Notes under the pieces: model-generated
What the model saw: only the letters and a program-made list of their open reading frames with translations
What the model was told of the DNA's origin: nothing
Databases searched by the model: none
Assembly (NCBI GenBank): GCA_964619935.1
Contig: CAZUGO010000062.1
Coordinates: forward strand, 1-64,000
Length of the DNA stretch: 64,000 nt
DNA from: CAZUGO01 sp964619935
GTDB taxonomy: Bacteria > Planctomycetota > Phycisphaerae > UBA1845 > CAIVHJ01
Direction: 5' to 3'
Program-made: the position numbers and the translations under genes
Shown: positions 34,190 to 43,532 of the stretch, piece after piece
Numbering within the stretch: position 1 is the first letter of the stretch
Layout of the letters: each line of letters starts with the position of its first letter

Positions 34190-34778
34190 CGCCGTCCTCG
34201 TCGCGGATCTGGCTGGCGACAATGACTTGCAGCCGCTCCTTGATCCGTTGCTTGATCTTGCGGACCCGTTCCGGGGTCATGCCGAATGCTTCGGCGGTTC
34301 GGCCGATGGTGTGGCCGGCCAGCAGATGGTCGAAGACCTCCACGCTGCACGGGTCCGCTGACCGCCGCAGGGTCTGCAATGCCAGGCGGCAGTGATGGCG
34401 CACCCACTGCTGTTCCCAGAGCGCGTCGTCGGGGCCGTCGGCGGTGATGGCCAGCCCGTTCAACACCTCCTGGTCTAGCCCGCGTTCGCGGGCGGTGTGA
34501 CGTTCAAAATGACGGCTGATGGCGTTGCGGATCACCCGCCGCAGGTACGCCCGAAACCGACCTCGGGCCGGATCATAAGAGAAACTGCCAAGGGCAGCGG
34601 CCAACTGCATCATGACCAGTTGTCGCACGTCCTCACAATCGCTGAGTTGCAGCCCGCAACTGCGACAGTAACCGCGGATCAAGTCGCCATAGCGGGCGTC
34701 GAACTCGTGCCAGGCCCGGCGATCGGTCGGGTCGCGAACCCGCATCAGCAGCGAGGCATGGGTTGACCAGGGTTCCAT
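34176..34778 (-). CDS. ECF-like RNA polymerase sigma factor paired with a Ser/Thr kinase
   Basis: A 200-residue sigma-70-family factor. Region 2 is visible as LIRGYCRSCGLQLSDCEDVRQ and SYDPARGRFRAYLRRVIRNAI, and region 4 as LLAGHTIGRTAEAFGMTPERVRKIKQRI with a helix-turn-helix. Length and the kinase partner fit the sigma factors encoded beside Ser/Thr kinases in Planctomycetota. GGAGGA lies 7 bases before ATG 34778. The downstream kinase overlaps by 14 bases, so the kinase is likely the signal input. No anti-sigma gene is next to it. Confidence 0.9.
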   Translation of the reverse strand: MEPWSTHASLLMRVRDPTDRRAWHEFDARYGDLIRGYCRSCGLQLSDCEDVRQLVMMQLAAALGSFSYDPARGRFRAYLRRVIRNAISRHFERHTARERGLDQEVLNGLAITADGPDDALWEQQWVRHHCRLALQTLRRSADPCSVEVFDHLLAGHTIGRTAEAFGMTPERVRKIKQRIKERLQVIVASQIRDEDGDAPT

Positions 34779-35049
34779 TCACGGTCCTCCGGCGGCCGGC
34801 AGCACCACCGCCCTCATTTTTTCAGAAACGATCCCCCCCGATCAAGGCCGTGCCCCCCGGCAGCGCCTTCCAGGGCCGCCGGGGCGCTGCGGCACCGCGG
34901 CCGCCGCCATAACCATGGCCTGGCGTTGGGGTTGTGAGTGTCGATGATCATTCCAGAATGTCGGCGGTCACATTGGCGCTGCCGGCCGGCTATGGATAAC
35001 GATTCGCGGTTCGCTCAATACTTCAGGTCCCGATCCAGGAGGAATGCCC

Positions 35050-35829
35050 ATGCCCAAAGCCAGCGCGCTGCTCATCGCACTCATGACCGCCACTGCCGGT
35101 GCCCAGACCATCAATATCGCCATTGGTCCGCCGGACCAGCAGCCGCCGCCGCGCTATGCTGCCGCCGGCAGCGCCGGGCATTGGAATGCCTTCCCGGCGC
35201 TCAACGGCAGCACCACCGGCAACATTCGCGACATCCATGGCAACCTGACCGGGGTCACGGTCTCGCAGTTCGGCGGAACCGAGTTGCGGTCGGACGACGA
35301 TCCGGGCACCGCCGGTGACGACGCCACCCTGCTGGACCACTGCCTGATCACCTACACCGCGATCGAGACCTGTTTGTTTATCAACGGGCTGCAAAACGGC
35401 ACCTACGAGGTGACCGTTTACGGCTGGATGCCCAATATGCCGGCGGTGCTCAGCTACACGAACTCGGACGAGGAGCCCGGCAACCCCCATTACCTGGTCG
35501 GTGGTCCGTGGGGTGGTGCTCATGAAGAATTTGTGACCTACGCCCGGCACATCAGCAACGTCGGACCCCCGGGGAACGACGGCCTGCTGCGCGTGCACTC
35601 CGGCCTGGCACCGGACGGCGAGCCGACGCTGGGCGCAGCATGCAATGGAATCCAACTGCGACTGCTGGTTCCGGCCGACCTGAACGACGACGGCACCGTG
35701 AACGCCGCCGATTTGGCCTTGCTGCTCGGGCAATGGGGCGTGTGCCACGCCGACTGCAATGCCGACCTGAATGGCGATGCGGTGGTCGACGCCGGCGATC
35801 TGGCGATTCTGCTGGGCAGTTGGAGCTGA
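35050..35829 (+). CDS. Secreted protein of unknown function with C-terminal dockerin-like repeats
   Basis: A 259-residue protein. The start at ATG 35050 is chosen over 35044 because AGGAGGA at 35037-35043 would overlap the earlier ATG. A signal peptide ends near TATAGA (residues 14-19). The domain from 25 to 195 is Gly- and Asn-rich and beta-like (NGLQNGTYEVTVYGWMPNM), of a type found in secreted planctomycete proteins, but I do not recognise it as an enzyme. The last 50 residues are two dockerin-like repeats (LNDDGTVNAADLALLLGQWG and LNGDAVVDAGDLAILLGSWS), containing Cys pairs between. It converges on the alpha-mannosidase gene. Confidence 0.8.
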   Translation: MPKASALLIALMTATAGAQTINIAIGPPDQQPPPRYAAAGSAGHWNAFPALNGSTTGNIRDIHGNLTGVTVSQFGGTELRSDDDPGTAGDDATLLDHCLITYTAIETCLFINGLQNGTYEVTVYGWMPNMPAVLSYTNSDEEPGNPHYLVGGPWGGAHEEFVTYARHISNVGPPGNDGLLRVHSGLAPDGEPTLGAACNGIQLRLLVPADLNDDGTVNAADLALLLGQWGVCHADCNADLNGDAVVDAGDLAILLGSWS

Positions 35830-35854
35830 CCCGTTGCACCGAGGGGAGGCGACA

Positions 35855-35867
35855 ACCCCCTGGGGGT
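35855..35867. terminator. Short palindrome between convergent genes
   Basis: ACCCCC-T-GGGGGT at 35855-35867 lies in the 42-base gap between the stops of the dockerin-tailed gene and the GH38 gene. It could be a compact bidirectional terminator. There is no U tract. Confidence 0.35.
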
Positions 35868-35871
35868 CGAT

Positions 35872-38800
35872 CTACGGCTGATGCAGCAGTTCCGGCGGGA
35901 TGGGTTGGGTGTCAAATCCGGGGCCGGCGAACGACACCTCGAGGGCCTGATCGCCGCCGCGCTCGAAGAACGTCACCCGAATGACATGGTGTCCGGGGCC
36001 CAGGGCGATCTGGCCCGAGCGCTCGCGGGCCCCGTGCAGCCCGTCGTTGTCGACCACCAAGGCATCACCCACCCACAGCCGGCTGCCGTCGTCGCTCGAG
36101 GTCAGAAAGGTATAGACGCCGGCTTCGGCAATGTGCAGCCGGCTGCGCAGCTCGACGCCGAAGTCGTTCTCCGCGACATCGGCCGGCAACTGGAACGCCG
36201 GCAGCGTGCCGCTGCGCGCCGGAGCAAGCGCTTCGAAGTCGGGCAGGCGGTCCCAGTGTCCTTCGAAGTAGCGATACTGTACCCCGGGTGCTGCGCCGGG
36301 CGGCGGGGCCGGCGCTCCCGCGACCGGCTCGGCAAACTGGAATCGGGCCCGGGTGACATAGTCGATCGGATCGATCTGGCCGTCCAGGCGGGGCAGCACC
36401 CGGGCGCTGATCACCGCGTCGGCCGTCACCGTGATCGGGCCGCTGTACCGGGGCGAACCGCCGTCGGGTTCCGTTCCATCGAGGGTGTAGACGATGTCGT
36501 CATCCGGCGATCGAGTGCTCAATCGAACGGTCACGGGTTCGATGTACAGCCCCCCGTGAGGCTGCACTCGGGCGCTGACCAGGTGGTCGTACAGCGGTCG
36601 GGCCGGTTGGACCGCCGCCGCCGGATCACGGGCCGCGGTCAGGGCCAGGATGCGGATGCCGGGATTGCGCGGCAAGGTGATCGTGGCGGTGGCCGGCGGC
36701 AGGTTCAGACCGTATCGAAACAGGTAGCAGAACACGTACGGCTCATTGCGGTTCGCGGTCGCGTCATGGCGGTGCGTTCCTACCCAGGCCACCGCGTCGT
36801 GATCAACGAACGCCGGAGTCATGCTGTCGGGCGACACCAGTTTTCCATCGACCACCAGGCTGTCGGCCTGGCCGATCCAACCGCTGAATCCGTGGACGTC
36901 GACCGCGACCGCCGTGTCGCCGAGGTGGAAGGTGCCGCGGGTCGCATCACCCACCGCGGCCGCCAGGACGTATACCTGGGTGAAGTCGCCCGGCGGCAGG
37001 GCCAGCGTCTGCCCGCGACAGATTACGGCGTTCTTGGCGCCAGCCACGGTGGCGCCCATCTCGAACGGGATGCCCGCGCTGCGGATCGCTTGCGGAATCA
37101 ACTCCGCCGGCAGGCTATGCCCGCGACCGTCGAAGTCGCCGTCGTGACGGTTGTCGTCCGTGCTGATCACGTCGGCGTCGTACGGTAATTGCACGGGGGT
37201 TGCGTGGATCGCCGGTTGCGGCCCGGGGTTCGGGCTCAGCCGCACGGCAAAGGTCCGCGGCTGAAAGGGGTTAAAGTCGAGCAGCAGGCGACCGTCCTGC
37301 ACCGCGACGTCGGCGATCGGCCGCTCCTGACCGTCTACTTCCCGGGCGTTCTCGATTGCCGCGGCAAAGACCAGCGGAACGTCGCGCACGGCGGCGCCGT
37401 GGGCTTCTTGCAGGCGCACGATGATGTCATCGCCGCGCTCCGCCTGCTTGAGCGCCCGGACCACGACCTGGGGCGGCACGGCCTCGAGAAACGACCAGGT
37501 CCGCCCCAGGGCCCCGCCGTGGCGCGGGCTGCAGAATGCCCGCAGCGGCTGGTTGAAGGCCGCCGCCTGGTGAATGACGTCCCCGCGGCGCCAGTCGCCG
37601 TCGTGGCCCTGGACGGCGAAAGCAAAGCGGTGCCAGCCCATGTCCTTTTGGACATCGTTGGGAGTGTGGATCAGGGTCAGCCGCAAGGTGTGGTCGTCCG
37701 GTTTGTCCCATCCGTACTTGCAGTCGTTCAGGATCGCGACCCCGTAGTGACCGGCCGGGTCGCTGAGGTCGGCCCACTGCTGGGCGGGCACTTCGTACTT
37801 CTGGGGTGTGTTCTGCGGGCGTTGGATGACGCCGAAGCCCAGGTCGTAAGTGGCCAGCGGGTTGCCCGAAGTCAGCGGAAAACAAGCCTTGAGCAGGGTG
37901 CGCGGTGTGTGCCAACTGACGCGGTTGTCGAACTCCAACCGCGCCGCGGCATCGCCGCCGCTCAGCCGCAGCGCCTGGGTGATGACCGACCCGTGGGCCT
38001 TGCGGGTGATCTCCAGGGCGATGCGGGCCGGGCCGCGCTCGGCGATGCGAATGGCGGCCGGCGCGGCGAACCCGGCATACGGCTGGGCGCTGATGTCCTG
38101 GTGGCGAATCTCCCACTCCGGCCAGTCGTCGGGCTGATCATCCAGCAGTTGCAACTGCAACGGTCCACGCAGCAACTCGCGCTGCAGAACCTTGTCGAAG
38201 ATGCGGGCGACGTCACCGTTGTCGTCCAGCTCGACGCGATACCGCGGGCTGTCCAGTGACCGGTCGGTCACGGTCAGGCCGCCGTCGATCGGGCACGGCG
38301 AGCGGGACGGACGAACCTCGTAGACCGCGAAGCCGGCGGGCGGCACCCGGGCCAGGAACAACACCCGGGCCCATTCGGTGCCGCGCCCGAGCACCTGGGC
38401 CGGCACTTCGGTTCCGTCGGGCCCGTAGACCCGCGGTTGCAGGCCGGTGACCGACGTGCCCATGCCCAGGGGCACGGTGGCCTCGACCACCCCTTCACGT
38501 TCGATGGCCAGCGGGTTGTAGACCACCAGCGGCAGGCCCTCCGTCGACGTGTCCAGCGATTGACTGATCGCTGCAACCGCTCGGGTGAGTTCGCCGGCGA
38601 ACTGGTTCAGCGACAGCAACTGGTCGTTCCAACTGAAGGTGTAAGCCTGGGGGATGCTGGTGCCGGGCAGGTCGTCGTGGAACTGATGCCACAAGAAACG
38701 CCGCCAGGATTCCTCCAAGGTGTCCGTGGGATAGGGGGACCCGCCCAGCCAGTCGGCGGCAACGCAGGCCCGTTCGGCGGCATCGGCCAACTGCTCGTTC

Positions 38801-39771
38801 ATGCGGTTCCAGCGCTTCAGAACGCACTGTGAGGTGTAGCAACCGGTGCCGTGGCGGGTCATGAGCAGTTCCCCGGCGTACCGCGGCAGCTTGGCAATCT
38901 GGGCGGCGGTCAGATCCTGGTACATGCGGTCGGCGGGGGTGTTGACCACCCGGAGCGGGCCGCTGCCGGCCATCGATTTCTCGAGCCAGGCCACGGACTC
39001 CTCGTCCGGAGCGCCGCCGACGTCGCCCACGCCGACGTACTTGTAACCCACGAATGAGCCGGACGCGGTCCCCAGGTCGGTGATGCGCTGCAGCCACTCG
39101 CCATCTTCGCTGAGATCGGTGCGCAGCGTGCTGACGTAGGACCCGGGGTTGAGGGCGGCAACCACCCCCCTGCCGTCGACGCCTTCCCAGAAGCCGACGT
39201 CGAACGGGATGCCCACCGCCGAACCCCAGGTCAGCTTCTGGGTGGAAAACCCCTTCAATCCGCAGTGGGCGGCAATGGACGGCAACGCATAACCAAAGCC
39301 GAAACAGTCCGGCAGATAGATGTCGGTGCTGCGCTTGTCGAACTCGCGTTCGAAAAACAGGTTGCCGTACAGAGCCTGGCGGACCAACGATTCAGGGGAG
39401 GGTACGTTGACGTCGCCGGCGTCGATCGAACTGCCGCAGACATGCCAGCGGCCCTGGCGGATGTAGTCCTTCAAGCGGGCGTAGTCTTGTGGGTAATACT
39501 CCCGCGCCAATGCATATCGAAAGGCGCCCTCGAAGCTGAACTGGTAGTTCGGGAACTTCTCGAACAACGCGAAATTCTGGCGCAGGGTATTGGGAAGGTA
39601 CTCGTCGATGGTCTTTTGGATGGTCCACAGCCATTGGGTATCGAGGTGAGCGGTGCTGGTGACGTACAGGGTCGGCCGGGCATCGGGCGGTTCGGCCGCG
39701 GCGGGCTGCCAGAGCCCGGTGACCCCCAGGATCAAGAGCGACAACAGCCGTTCGCAGGGATGGGTGCGCAT
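35872..39771 (-). CDS. Secreted alpha-mannosidase (GH38-like) with chitobiase-type and PA14 domains
   Basis: A 1299-residue secreted protein. ATG 39771 (MRTHPCERLLSLLILG) is chosen because it begins a signal peptide ending near PAAAE. The GH38 catalytic domain covers about 33-400: zinc ligands His42 and Asp44 in TAHLDTQW, catalytic Asp155 in YLPDCFGFGYALP, and FHDDLPGT further on. The middle beta domain follows to about 950. About 1070-1140 is a chitobiase/FN3-like stretch (IVYTLDGTEPDGGSPRYSG). The last 130 residues form a PA14-like domain (YTFLTSSDDGSRLWVGDALV), probably binding sugar. Likely role: degrading mannose-containing polymers or glycoproteins outside the cell. Confidence 0.92.
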   Translation of the reverse strand: MRTHPCERLLSLLILGVTGLWQPAAAEPPDARPTLYVTSTAHLDTQWLWTIQKTIDEYLPNTLRQNFALFEKFPNYQFSFEGAFRYALAREYYPQDYARLKDYIRQGRWHVCGSSIDAGDVNVPSPESLVRQALYGNLFFEREFDKRSTDIYLPDCFGFGYALPSIAAHCGLKGFSTQKLTWGSAVGIPFDVGFWEGVDGRGVVAALNPGSYVSTLRTDLSEDGEWLQRITDLGTASGSFVGYKYVGVGDVGGAPDEESVAWLEKSMAGSGPLRVVNTPADRMYQDLTAAQIAKLPRYAGELLMTRHGTGCYTSQCVLKRWNRMNEQLADAAERACVAADWLGGSPYPTDTLEESWRRFLWHQFHDDLPGTSIPQAYTFSWNDQLLSLNQFAGELTRAVAAISQSLDTSTEGLPLVVYNPLAIEREGVVEATVPLGMGTSVTGLQPRVYGPDGTEVPAQVLGRGTEWARVLFLARVPPAGFAVYEVRPSRSPCPIDGGLTVTDRSLDSPRYRVELDDNGDVARIFDKVLQRELLRGPLQLQLLDDQPDDWPEWEIRHQDISAQPYAGFAAPAAIRIAERGPARIALEITRKAHGSVITQALRLSGGDAAARLEFDNRVSWHTPRTLLKACFPLTSGNPLATYDLGFGVIQRPQNTPQKYEVPAQQWADLSDPAGHYGVAILNDCKYGWDKPDDHTLRLTLIHTPNDVQKDMGWHRFAFAVQGHDGDWRRGDVIHQAAAFNQPLRAFCSPRHGGALGRTWSFLEAVPPQVVVRALKQAERGDDIIVRLQEAHGAAVRDVPLVFAAAIENAREVDGQERPIADVAVQDGRLLLDFNPFQPRTFAVRLSPNPGPQPAIHATPVQLPYDADVISTDDNRHDGDFDGRGHSLPAELIPQAIRSAGIPFEMGATVAGAKNAVICRGQTLALPPGDFTQVYVLAAAVGDATRGTFHLGDTAVAVDVHGFSGWIGQADSLVVDGKLVSPDSMTPAFVDHDAVAWVGTHRHDATANRNEPYVFCYLFRYGLNLPPATATITLPRNPGIRILALTAARDPAAAVQPARPLYDHLVSARVQPHGGLYIEPVTVRLSTRSPDDDIVYTLDGTEPDGGSPRYSGPITVTADAVISARVLPRLDGQIDPIDYVTRARFQFAEPVAGAPAPPPGAAPGVQYRYFEGHWDRLPDFEALAPARSGTLPAFQLPADVAENDFGVELRSRLHIAEAGVYTFLTSSDDGSRLWVGDALVVDNDGLHGARERSGQIALGPGHHVIRVTFFERGGDQALEVSFAGPGFDTQPIPPELLHQP

Positions 39772-39892
39772 GTTGGGGTTCCCCGTGCTTGAGGTCATCC
39801 GCTTGCGGGCCCCGGCGGCCCCGCCCATTACTACTGTATTGCGGATCGGCAATCAATGAGTTGCTGCGGTGCGGGGGACGCTGAACACCAAG

Positions 39893-39931
39893 AAAAAACG
39901 GGACCCGGTCACCTGTGGGCGACCGGGTCCC
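39893..39931 (-). terminator. Rho-independent terminator of the lamin-tail protein gene
   Basis: On the minus strand GGGACCCGGTC pairs perfectly with GACCGGGTCCC (11-bp stem, 10-base loop, 39931-39900), followed by GTTTTTTC (39899-39892). It lies about 20 bases past the gene's stop. It is the clearest intrinsic terminator in the window. Confidence 0.85.
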
Positions 39932-39952
39932 GGGTCGTGCTGCCCAGGTCGG

Positions 39953-42900
39953 TTACGGGCAGTCCCCCCAGGCGCCCAGCAGTTGGGCCAAGTCGGAAGC
40001 ATCAACGGCTCCACTCCCGTTGAGATCGGTCGTGCAGCCGGGGCAGGGTCCCCAGGCGCCCAACAGTTGGGCCAGGTCGGCGGCATCGACCGCCCCGCTG
40101 CCGTTGAGGTCGGCCGGGCAGGTGTTTTCGCAGGCGTCGGTCGCAAACAAACCGGGGCTGCCCAGGTCGCCCTCGGCCGAGGTGTGCGATTCCTGGGAGT
40201 CGCCGTCGCTGGAGAACACCCACCCGAAGATGTCGTTGGCTCCCAAAGACGCCGCGCACGGCCAGCCGCTGATGAACTGCGTGCGGATGGTTCCCGGGAA
40301 GACTTCGTCGCCATAGGTCAGGCGATCGACCAGTTGGTCGTTGTGGTCGTACAGGTTGATCTCATCGTTGCGGCCCAGGTTGGCCTTGTTGACGCCGATC
40401 ACCGGCACGCCGGCGAGGTTCCAACTGGCCTCGAACAGCTCGGCGGGATCTTCGGAAAGGATTACCGATTGTCCGGGCATGACCACGCCGAAGGCACTGA
40501 GGTCGGTGGTTCCCGGCAGGCGGCTGTCGTCGTCAAAACTCCAGCCGGTCATGTCCACCGGGTCGGCGCCCAGGTTGGTGAACTCGATGTATTCAGAACT
40601 GTTGCCGCTATACATGTATTCGGTGATGCGCATGGCCGCTGCGGACGGAGCGGGGCACGCGGCCGCCTCGCAGGTCACGTCATCTCCGGCGTAGTCGCCG
40701 CCTTGTGCGGCGCAGGCCAGCGGGGTCAGGTCCGGCGTGCACTCGCCGGCACTGCAGCAGGCTCCGGTCGGCGCGGGCGTGCCGCAGTCGTCGATCACGA
40801 AACCGCCCGGGCTCCCAAGGTCGCCGCCGGAGGAGGCCACCGTTGGCTGGGCGTCGCCCAGGGCCGACAGTTGCCAGCCAAAGATGTCATTCTGTCCGAT
40901 GGCAGCGGTGCACGGCCAGCCACTGGCGTTCTGCGTGCGAATGGTGCCCGGGAAGTCTTCGTCGCCGTAGGTCAGCCGATCCACCAGCACGCCGGCCGCG
41001 TCGTACAGATTGATCTCATCGTTGCGACCCAGGTTGGCCGAACTGTCGCCGACCACCGCCACGCCGGCCAGTCCCCAGGCCGCGCTGAACGTGGCGGCCG
41101 GAGTCTCGGTGACGATCGCGGACTCGCCGGGCAGCAAGGTGCCCAGACCGCTCAGATCGATGGTGGTCGGTACCGCGCTGTTATCGTCAAAGCTCCAGCC
41201 GGTCAGGTCTACGGCTTCGGAATCCAGATTGGTAATCTCGAAGAACTCACCATCTGCTCCGCTGTACAAGTACTCGGTGATCCGCACGATGGCATCGCTG
41301 GGTTGCGGGCAGGTCAGGGCGCTGCACCTGCTGGCATCGCCCTGGTACAGTCCGCCGCTGGCGACACAGAAAGCCTCGCTGACCTGGCTGCCGTCCTGGC
41401 AAACCCCGGCGATACAGCAGGCGCCGGTGGCCGGGGGCGTCGCGCAGTCATCCATGATAAAGGCACCCGGGTTCCCGACGTCACCGGCGGCCGACAATAC
41501 CGAGCCCTGGGCGTCACCGACCACCGACAGCACCCAGCCGCTGATGTCATCGGCGCCCACGGCGGCCTGGCAGGGCCAACCGCTGATGTCGTTGGTCCGG
41601 ATGGTGCCGGGGATGTCCTGGTCGCCGTAGGTCAAGGTGTCGACCAGGGTGCCGGAAGCATCGTAGAGATTAATCTGGTCATTGCGGCTGAGATTCCCGG
41701 TGGTGTTCAATCCGATGATCTTGACGCCGCTCAGGCCCCACTGGGTGGCGAAGTCGCCCGGATCGCTTTCGGTGAGGATCACCGATTCGCCGGGCTGGGC
41801 CGTCCCGAAGGCGCTCAGGCTGACCATCCCGGCGGTGCCGCTGTCGTCGTCATAGCTCCAGGCAGTCAGGTCGATCGGCGTGGCCCCGAGGTTGGTAAAC
41901 TCCACGAACTCGCCGCCGTTGCCGGTGTACTGGTACTCGGTGATCCGCATCATGGCGCCGCTGGGTCCAGTGGTGCAGGGGCCGCCGCACAGCGCCAGAA
42001 AGGCGTCGACGTCATCCTGGGTGACGGTCTCGGCGTTGGCGCCGCCGTCGCCGTCGGTGAGGTCCATCTCCAGCATCATCAGGACCTGCTGGAATTCCTT
42101 GCCCTGCCAGACCCACACCCCATCGACGGCGACATCGTCCAGCGCCGCCGCGCCGACGCCGCCATTGTAACGGGCTTCGATCAGCAGGCGGTCCAGCGTG
42201 TTCAGGGCTCCGTCGAAGTTGAAGTCGCCGGCCACAAAGCGGAACTGCAGGAGGTCGCCGTCGGTGGGGTGATCATTGTAATCGCCCGGCGTCAGTTCGA
42301 ATCCGCTGAAGTCCAGATCGGTGAAGTAGTAATGACCGGTCGCATTCGGCAGGCAGGCCGGATCCGGTCCGGCGAGCGGTTCGGGGTCACAACTGCCGTC
42401 GTACGGTGCGGCCGAGGTGTCGGTCGGGCCCTTGGTGGAAATGAACCCGTCGATGTCGATGGCGGTGTTGTAGCCGTAGTCGATGATGTCTACCACCTCG
42501 CCGTAAATCCAGGATTCGTCGGCGAGGGTCGTCGGCAGAATCACGCCGGCATCGTTGGTGGTGTGGCCGACCCCCGGATTGAGGCACAGGTAACGCAGCC
42601 GGCTGGCGGCGTCGGGATTGAAGCCCGGGGTCTCGGTGATTTCCTGCTGGGGGTCGCGGACGTACTCCTTGCCGCCTTCATGGGAAAAGGCAAAGTCATC
42701 GACCATCTGGTAGGGGTCCACCATGGAGGCCGCGTCCACGATCGGCGGCAGCGGAGTCTCGGTGCCGACATCCGGCTCGCCGTCGAAGTCGACGTCGTGC
42801 ATGACGTCCTTACGGAAGCCATAGCCGGCATCGTACTGGCTGAGCCCACCGACGATCTGGTGGTTCGGCCGCTTGCGGACCAGGACATAGGTCGAGGAGG

Positions 42901-43336
42901 TGTCGTTGCTCAGATTGCCGACGGTATCGGATGTCGGAATGTGCGTGGCGGTGAACGACGCGGCGTTGGCTCCGACCGGCAGCAGCGGCAGAATCTGGCT
43001 CGGAAAGACGTTGGTGTCGTTGTACACCACCAGGAAGCCGTTGGCGCCGAGGGTCAGCCCGTCGAGACTGAAGGCCTCGTCGATCTCGGGTGCATCCTCG
43101 CTGATCGCTCCATCGGGCAGACCGTCGTTGTCGATGTCGCGTCCGCCCTTGAGCAGGGCGATGGCGTATCCGGTCAAGTCCATGCCCGGCCGGCCCAGCA
43201 GTTCGATGTACTCGTTGCGATCATCGGAGCTGCCCGGGGGATTCTGAAAGACCTCGTTGATGACCACTTGGGCGTGTGCCTGCCCGACCGCGACCCACAG
43301 GACCACCGCCACCATCCCCAACCACTTGTAATTCAT
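39953..43336 (-). CDS. Large secreted protein with three lamin-tail-like repeats and dockerin-like tail
   Basis: An 1127-residue protein. ATG 43336 follows GGAGGG; signal peptide AVGQAHA ends near residue 22. The first 170 residues start with VVINEVFQNPPGS, a lamin-tail-type (LTD) opening. Three further LTD units begin with MRITEYQYTGNGGEFVEFTN, VRITEYLYSGADGEFFEITN and MRITEYMYSGNSSEYIEFTN, about 200 residues apart. Each contains NLxRNDxINLYD and DxLTYGDxxxPGTIRT. They are separated by Cys-rich GACC inserts (GACCIAGVCQDGS, GACCSAGECTP). Two dockerin-like repeats (LNGSGAVDAADLAQLLGAWG) end it. The family's LTD repeats bind surfaces or partners; the function here is unknown. A terminator lies at 39893-39931. 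Confidence 0.9.
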   Translation of the reverse strand: MNYKWLGMVAVVLWVAVGQAHAQVVINEVFQNPPGSSDDRNEYIELLGRPGMDLTGYAIALLKGGRDIDNDGLPDGAISEDAPEIDEAFSLDGLTLGANGFLVVYNDTNVFPSQILPLLPVGANAASFTATHIPTSDTVGNLSNDTSSTYVLVRKRPNHQIVGGLSQYDAGYGFRKDVMHDVDFDGEPDVGTETPLPPIVDAASMVDPYQMVDDFAFSHEGGKEYVRDPQQEITETPGFNPDAASRLRYLCLNPGVGHTTNDAGVILPTTLADESWIYGEVVDIIDYGYNTAIDIDGFISTKGPTDTSAAPYDGSCDPEPLAGPDPACLPNATGHYYFTDLDFSGFELTPGDYNDHPTDGDLLQFRFVAGDFNFDGALNTLDRLLIEARYNGGVGAAALDDVAVDGVWVWQGKEFQQVLMMLEMDLTDGDGGANAETVTQDDVDAFLALCGGPCTTGPSGAMMRITEYQYTGNGGEFVEFTNLGATPIDLTAWSYDDDSGTAGMVSLSAFGTAQPGESVILTESDPGDFATQWGLSGVKIIGLNTTGNLSRNDQINLYDASGTLVDTLTYGDQDIPGTIRTNDISGWPCQAAVGADDISGWVLSVVGDAQGSVLSAAGDVGNPGAFIMDDCATPPATGACCIAGVCQDGSQVSEAFCVASGGLYQGDASRCSALTCPQPSDAIVRITEYLYSGADGEFFEITNLDSEAVDLTGWSFDDNSAVPTTIDLSGLGTLLPGESAIVTETPAATFSAAWGLAGVAVVGDSSANLGRNDEINLYDAAGVLVDRLTYGDEDFPGTIRTQNASGWPCTAAIGQNDIFGWQLSALGDAQPTVASSGGDLGSPGGFVIDDCGTPAPTGACCSAGECTPDLTPLACAAQGGDYAGDDVTCEAAACPAPSAAAMRITEYMYSGNSSEYIEFTNLGADPVDMTGWSFDDDSRLPGTTDLSAFGVVMPGQSVILSEDPAELFEASWNLAGVPVIGVNKANLGRNDEINLYDHNDQLVDRLTYGDEVFPGTIRTQFISGWPCAASLGANDIFGWVFSSDGDSQESHTSAEGDLGSPGLFATDACENTCPADLNGSGAVDAADLAQLLGAWGPCPGCTTDLNGSGAVDASDLAQLLGAWGDCP

Positions 43337-43514
43337 CGCACCCTCCGGTTTTCCATGATCGTGTGTGTGATGCCGTCGTCCGGCCGTGCCGGAGTCAACG
43401 GCGGCCCAATCCGCGCTCGTTCGACCGGGAGTATAGGGCCGTCATGTTAGGGGCTTGTGTTCGCCTCATGAAGGTTTCGCGAATTCGCGGCACGTCGCCG
43501 GGAACCAGGCAAGT

Positions 43515-43529
43515 GCGGGTGGCACCCGC
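43515..43529 (-). terminator. Hairpin just past the DUF2252 gene
   Basis: GCGGGT-GGC-ACCCGC (43515-43529) forms a 6-bp stem with a tight loop three bases beyond the stop. There is no U tract. Confidence 0.3.
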
Positions 43530-43532
43530 GGA

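Noticed and set aside
39869..43450. A 1193-residue plus-strand open frame
   Set aside because: It mirrors the lamin-tail gene in GC-rich DNA. The minus frame has a signal peptide, repeats, a Shine-Dalgarno sequence and a terminator.
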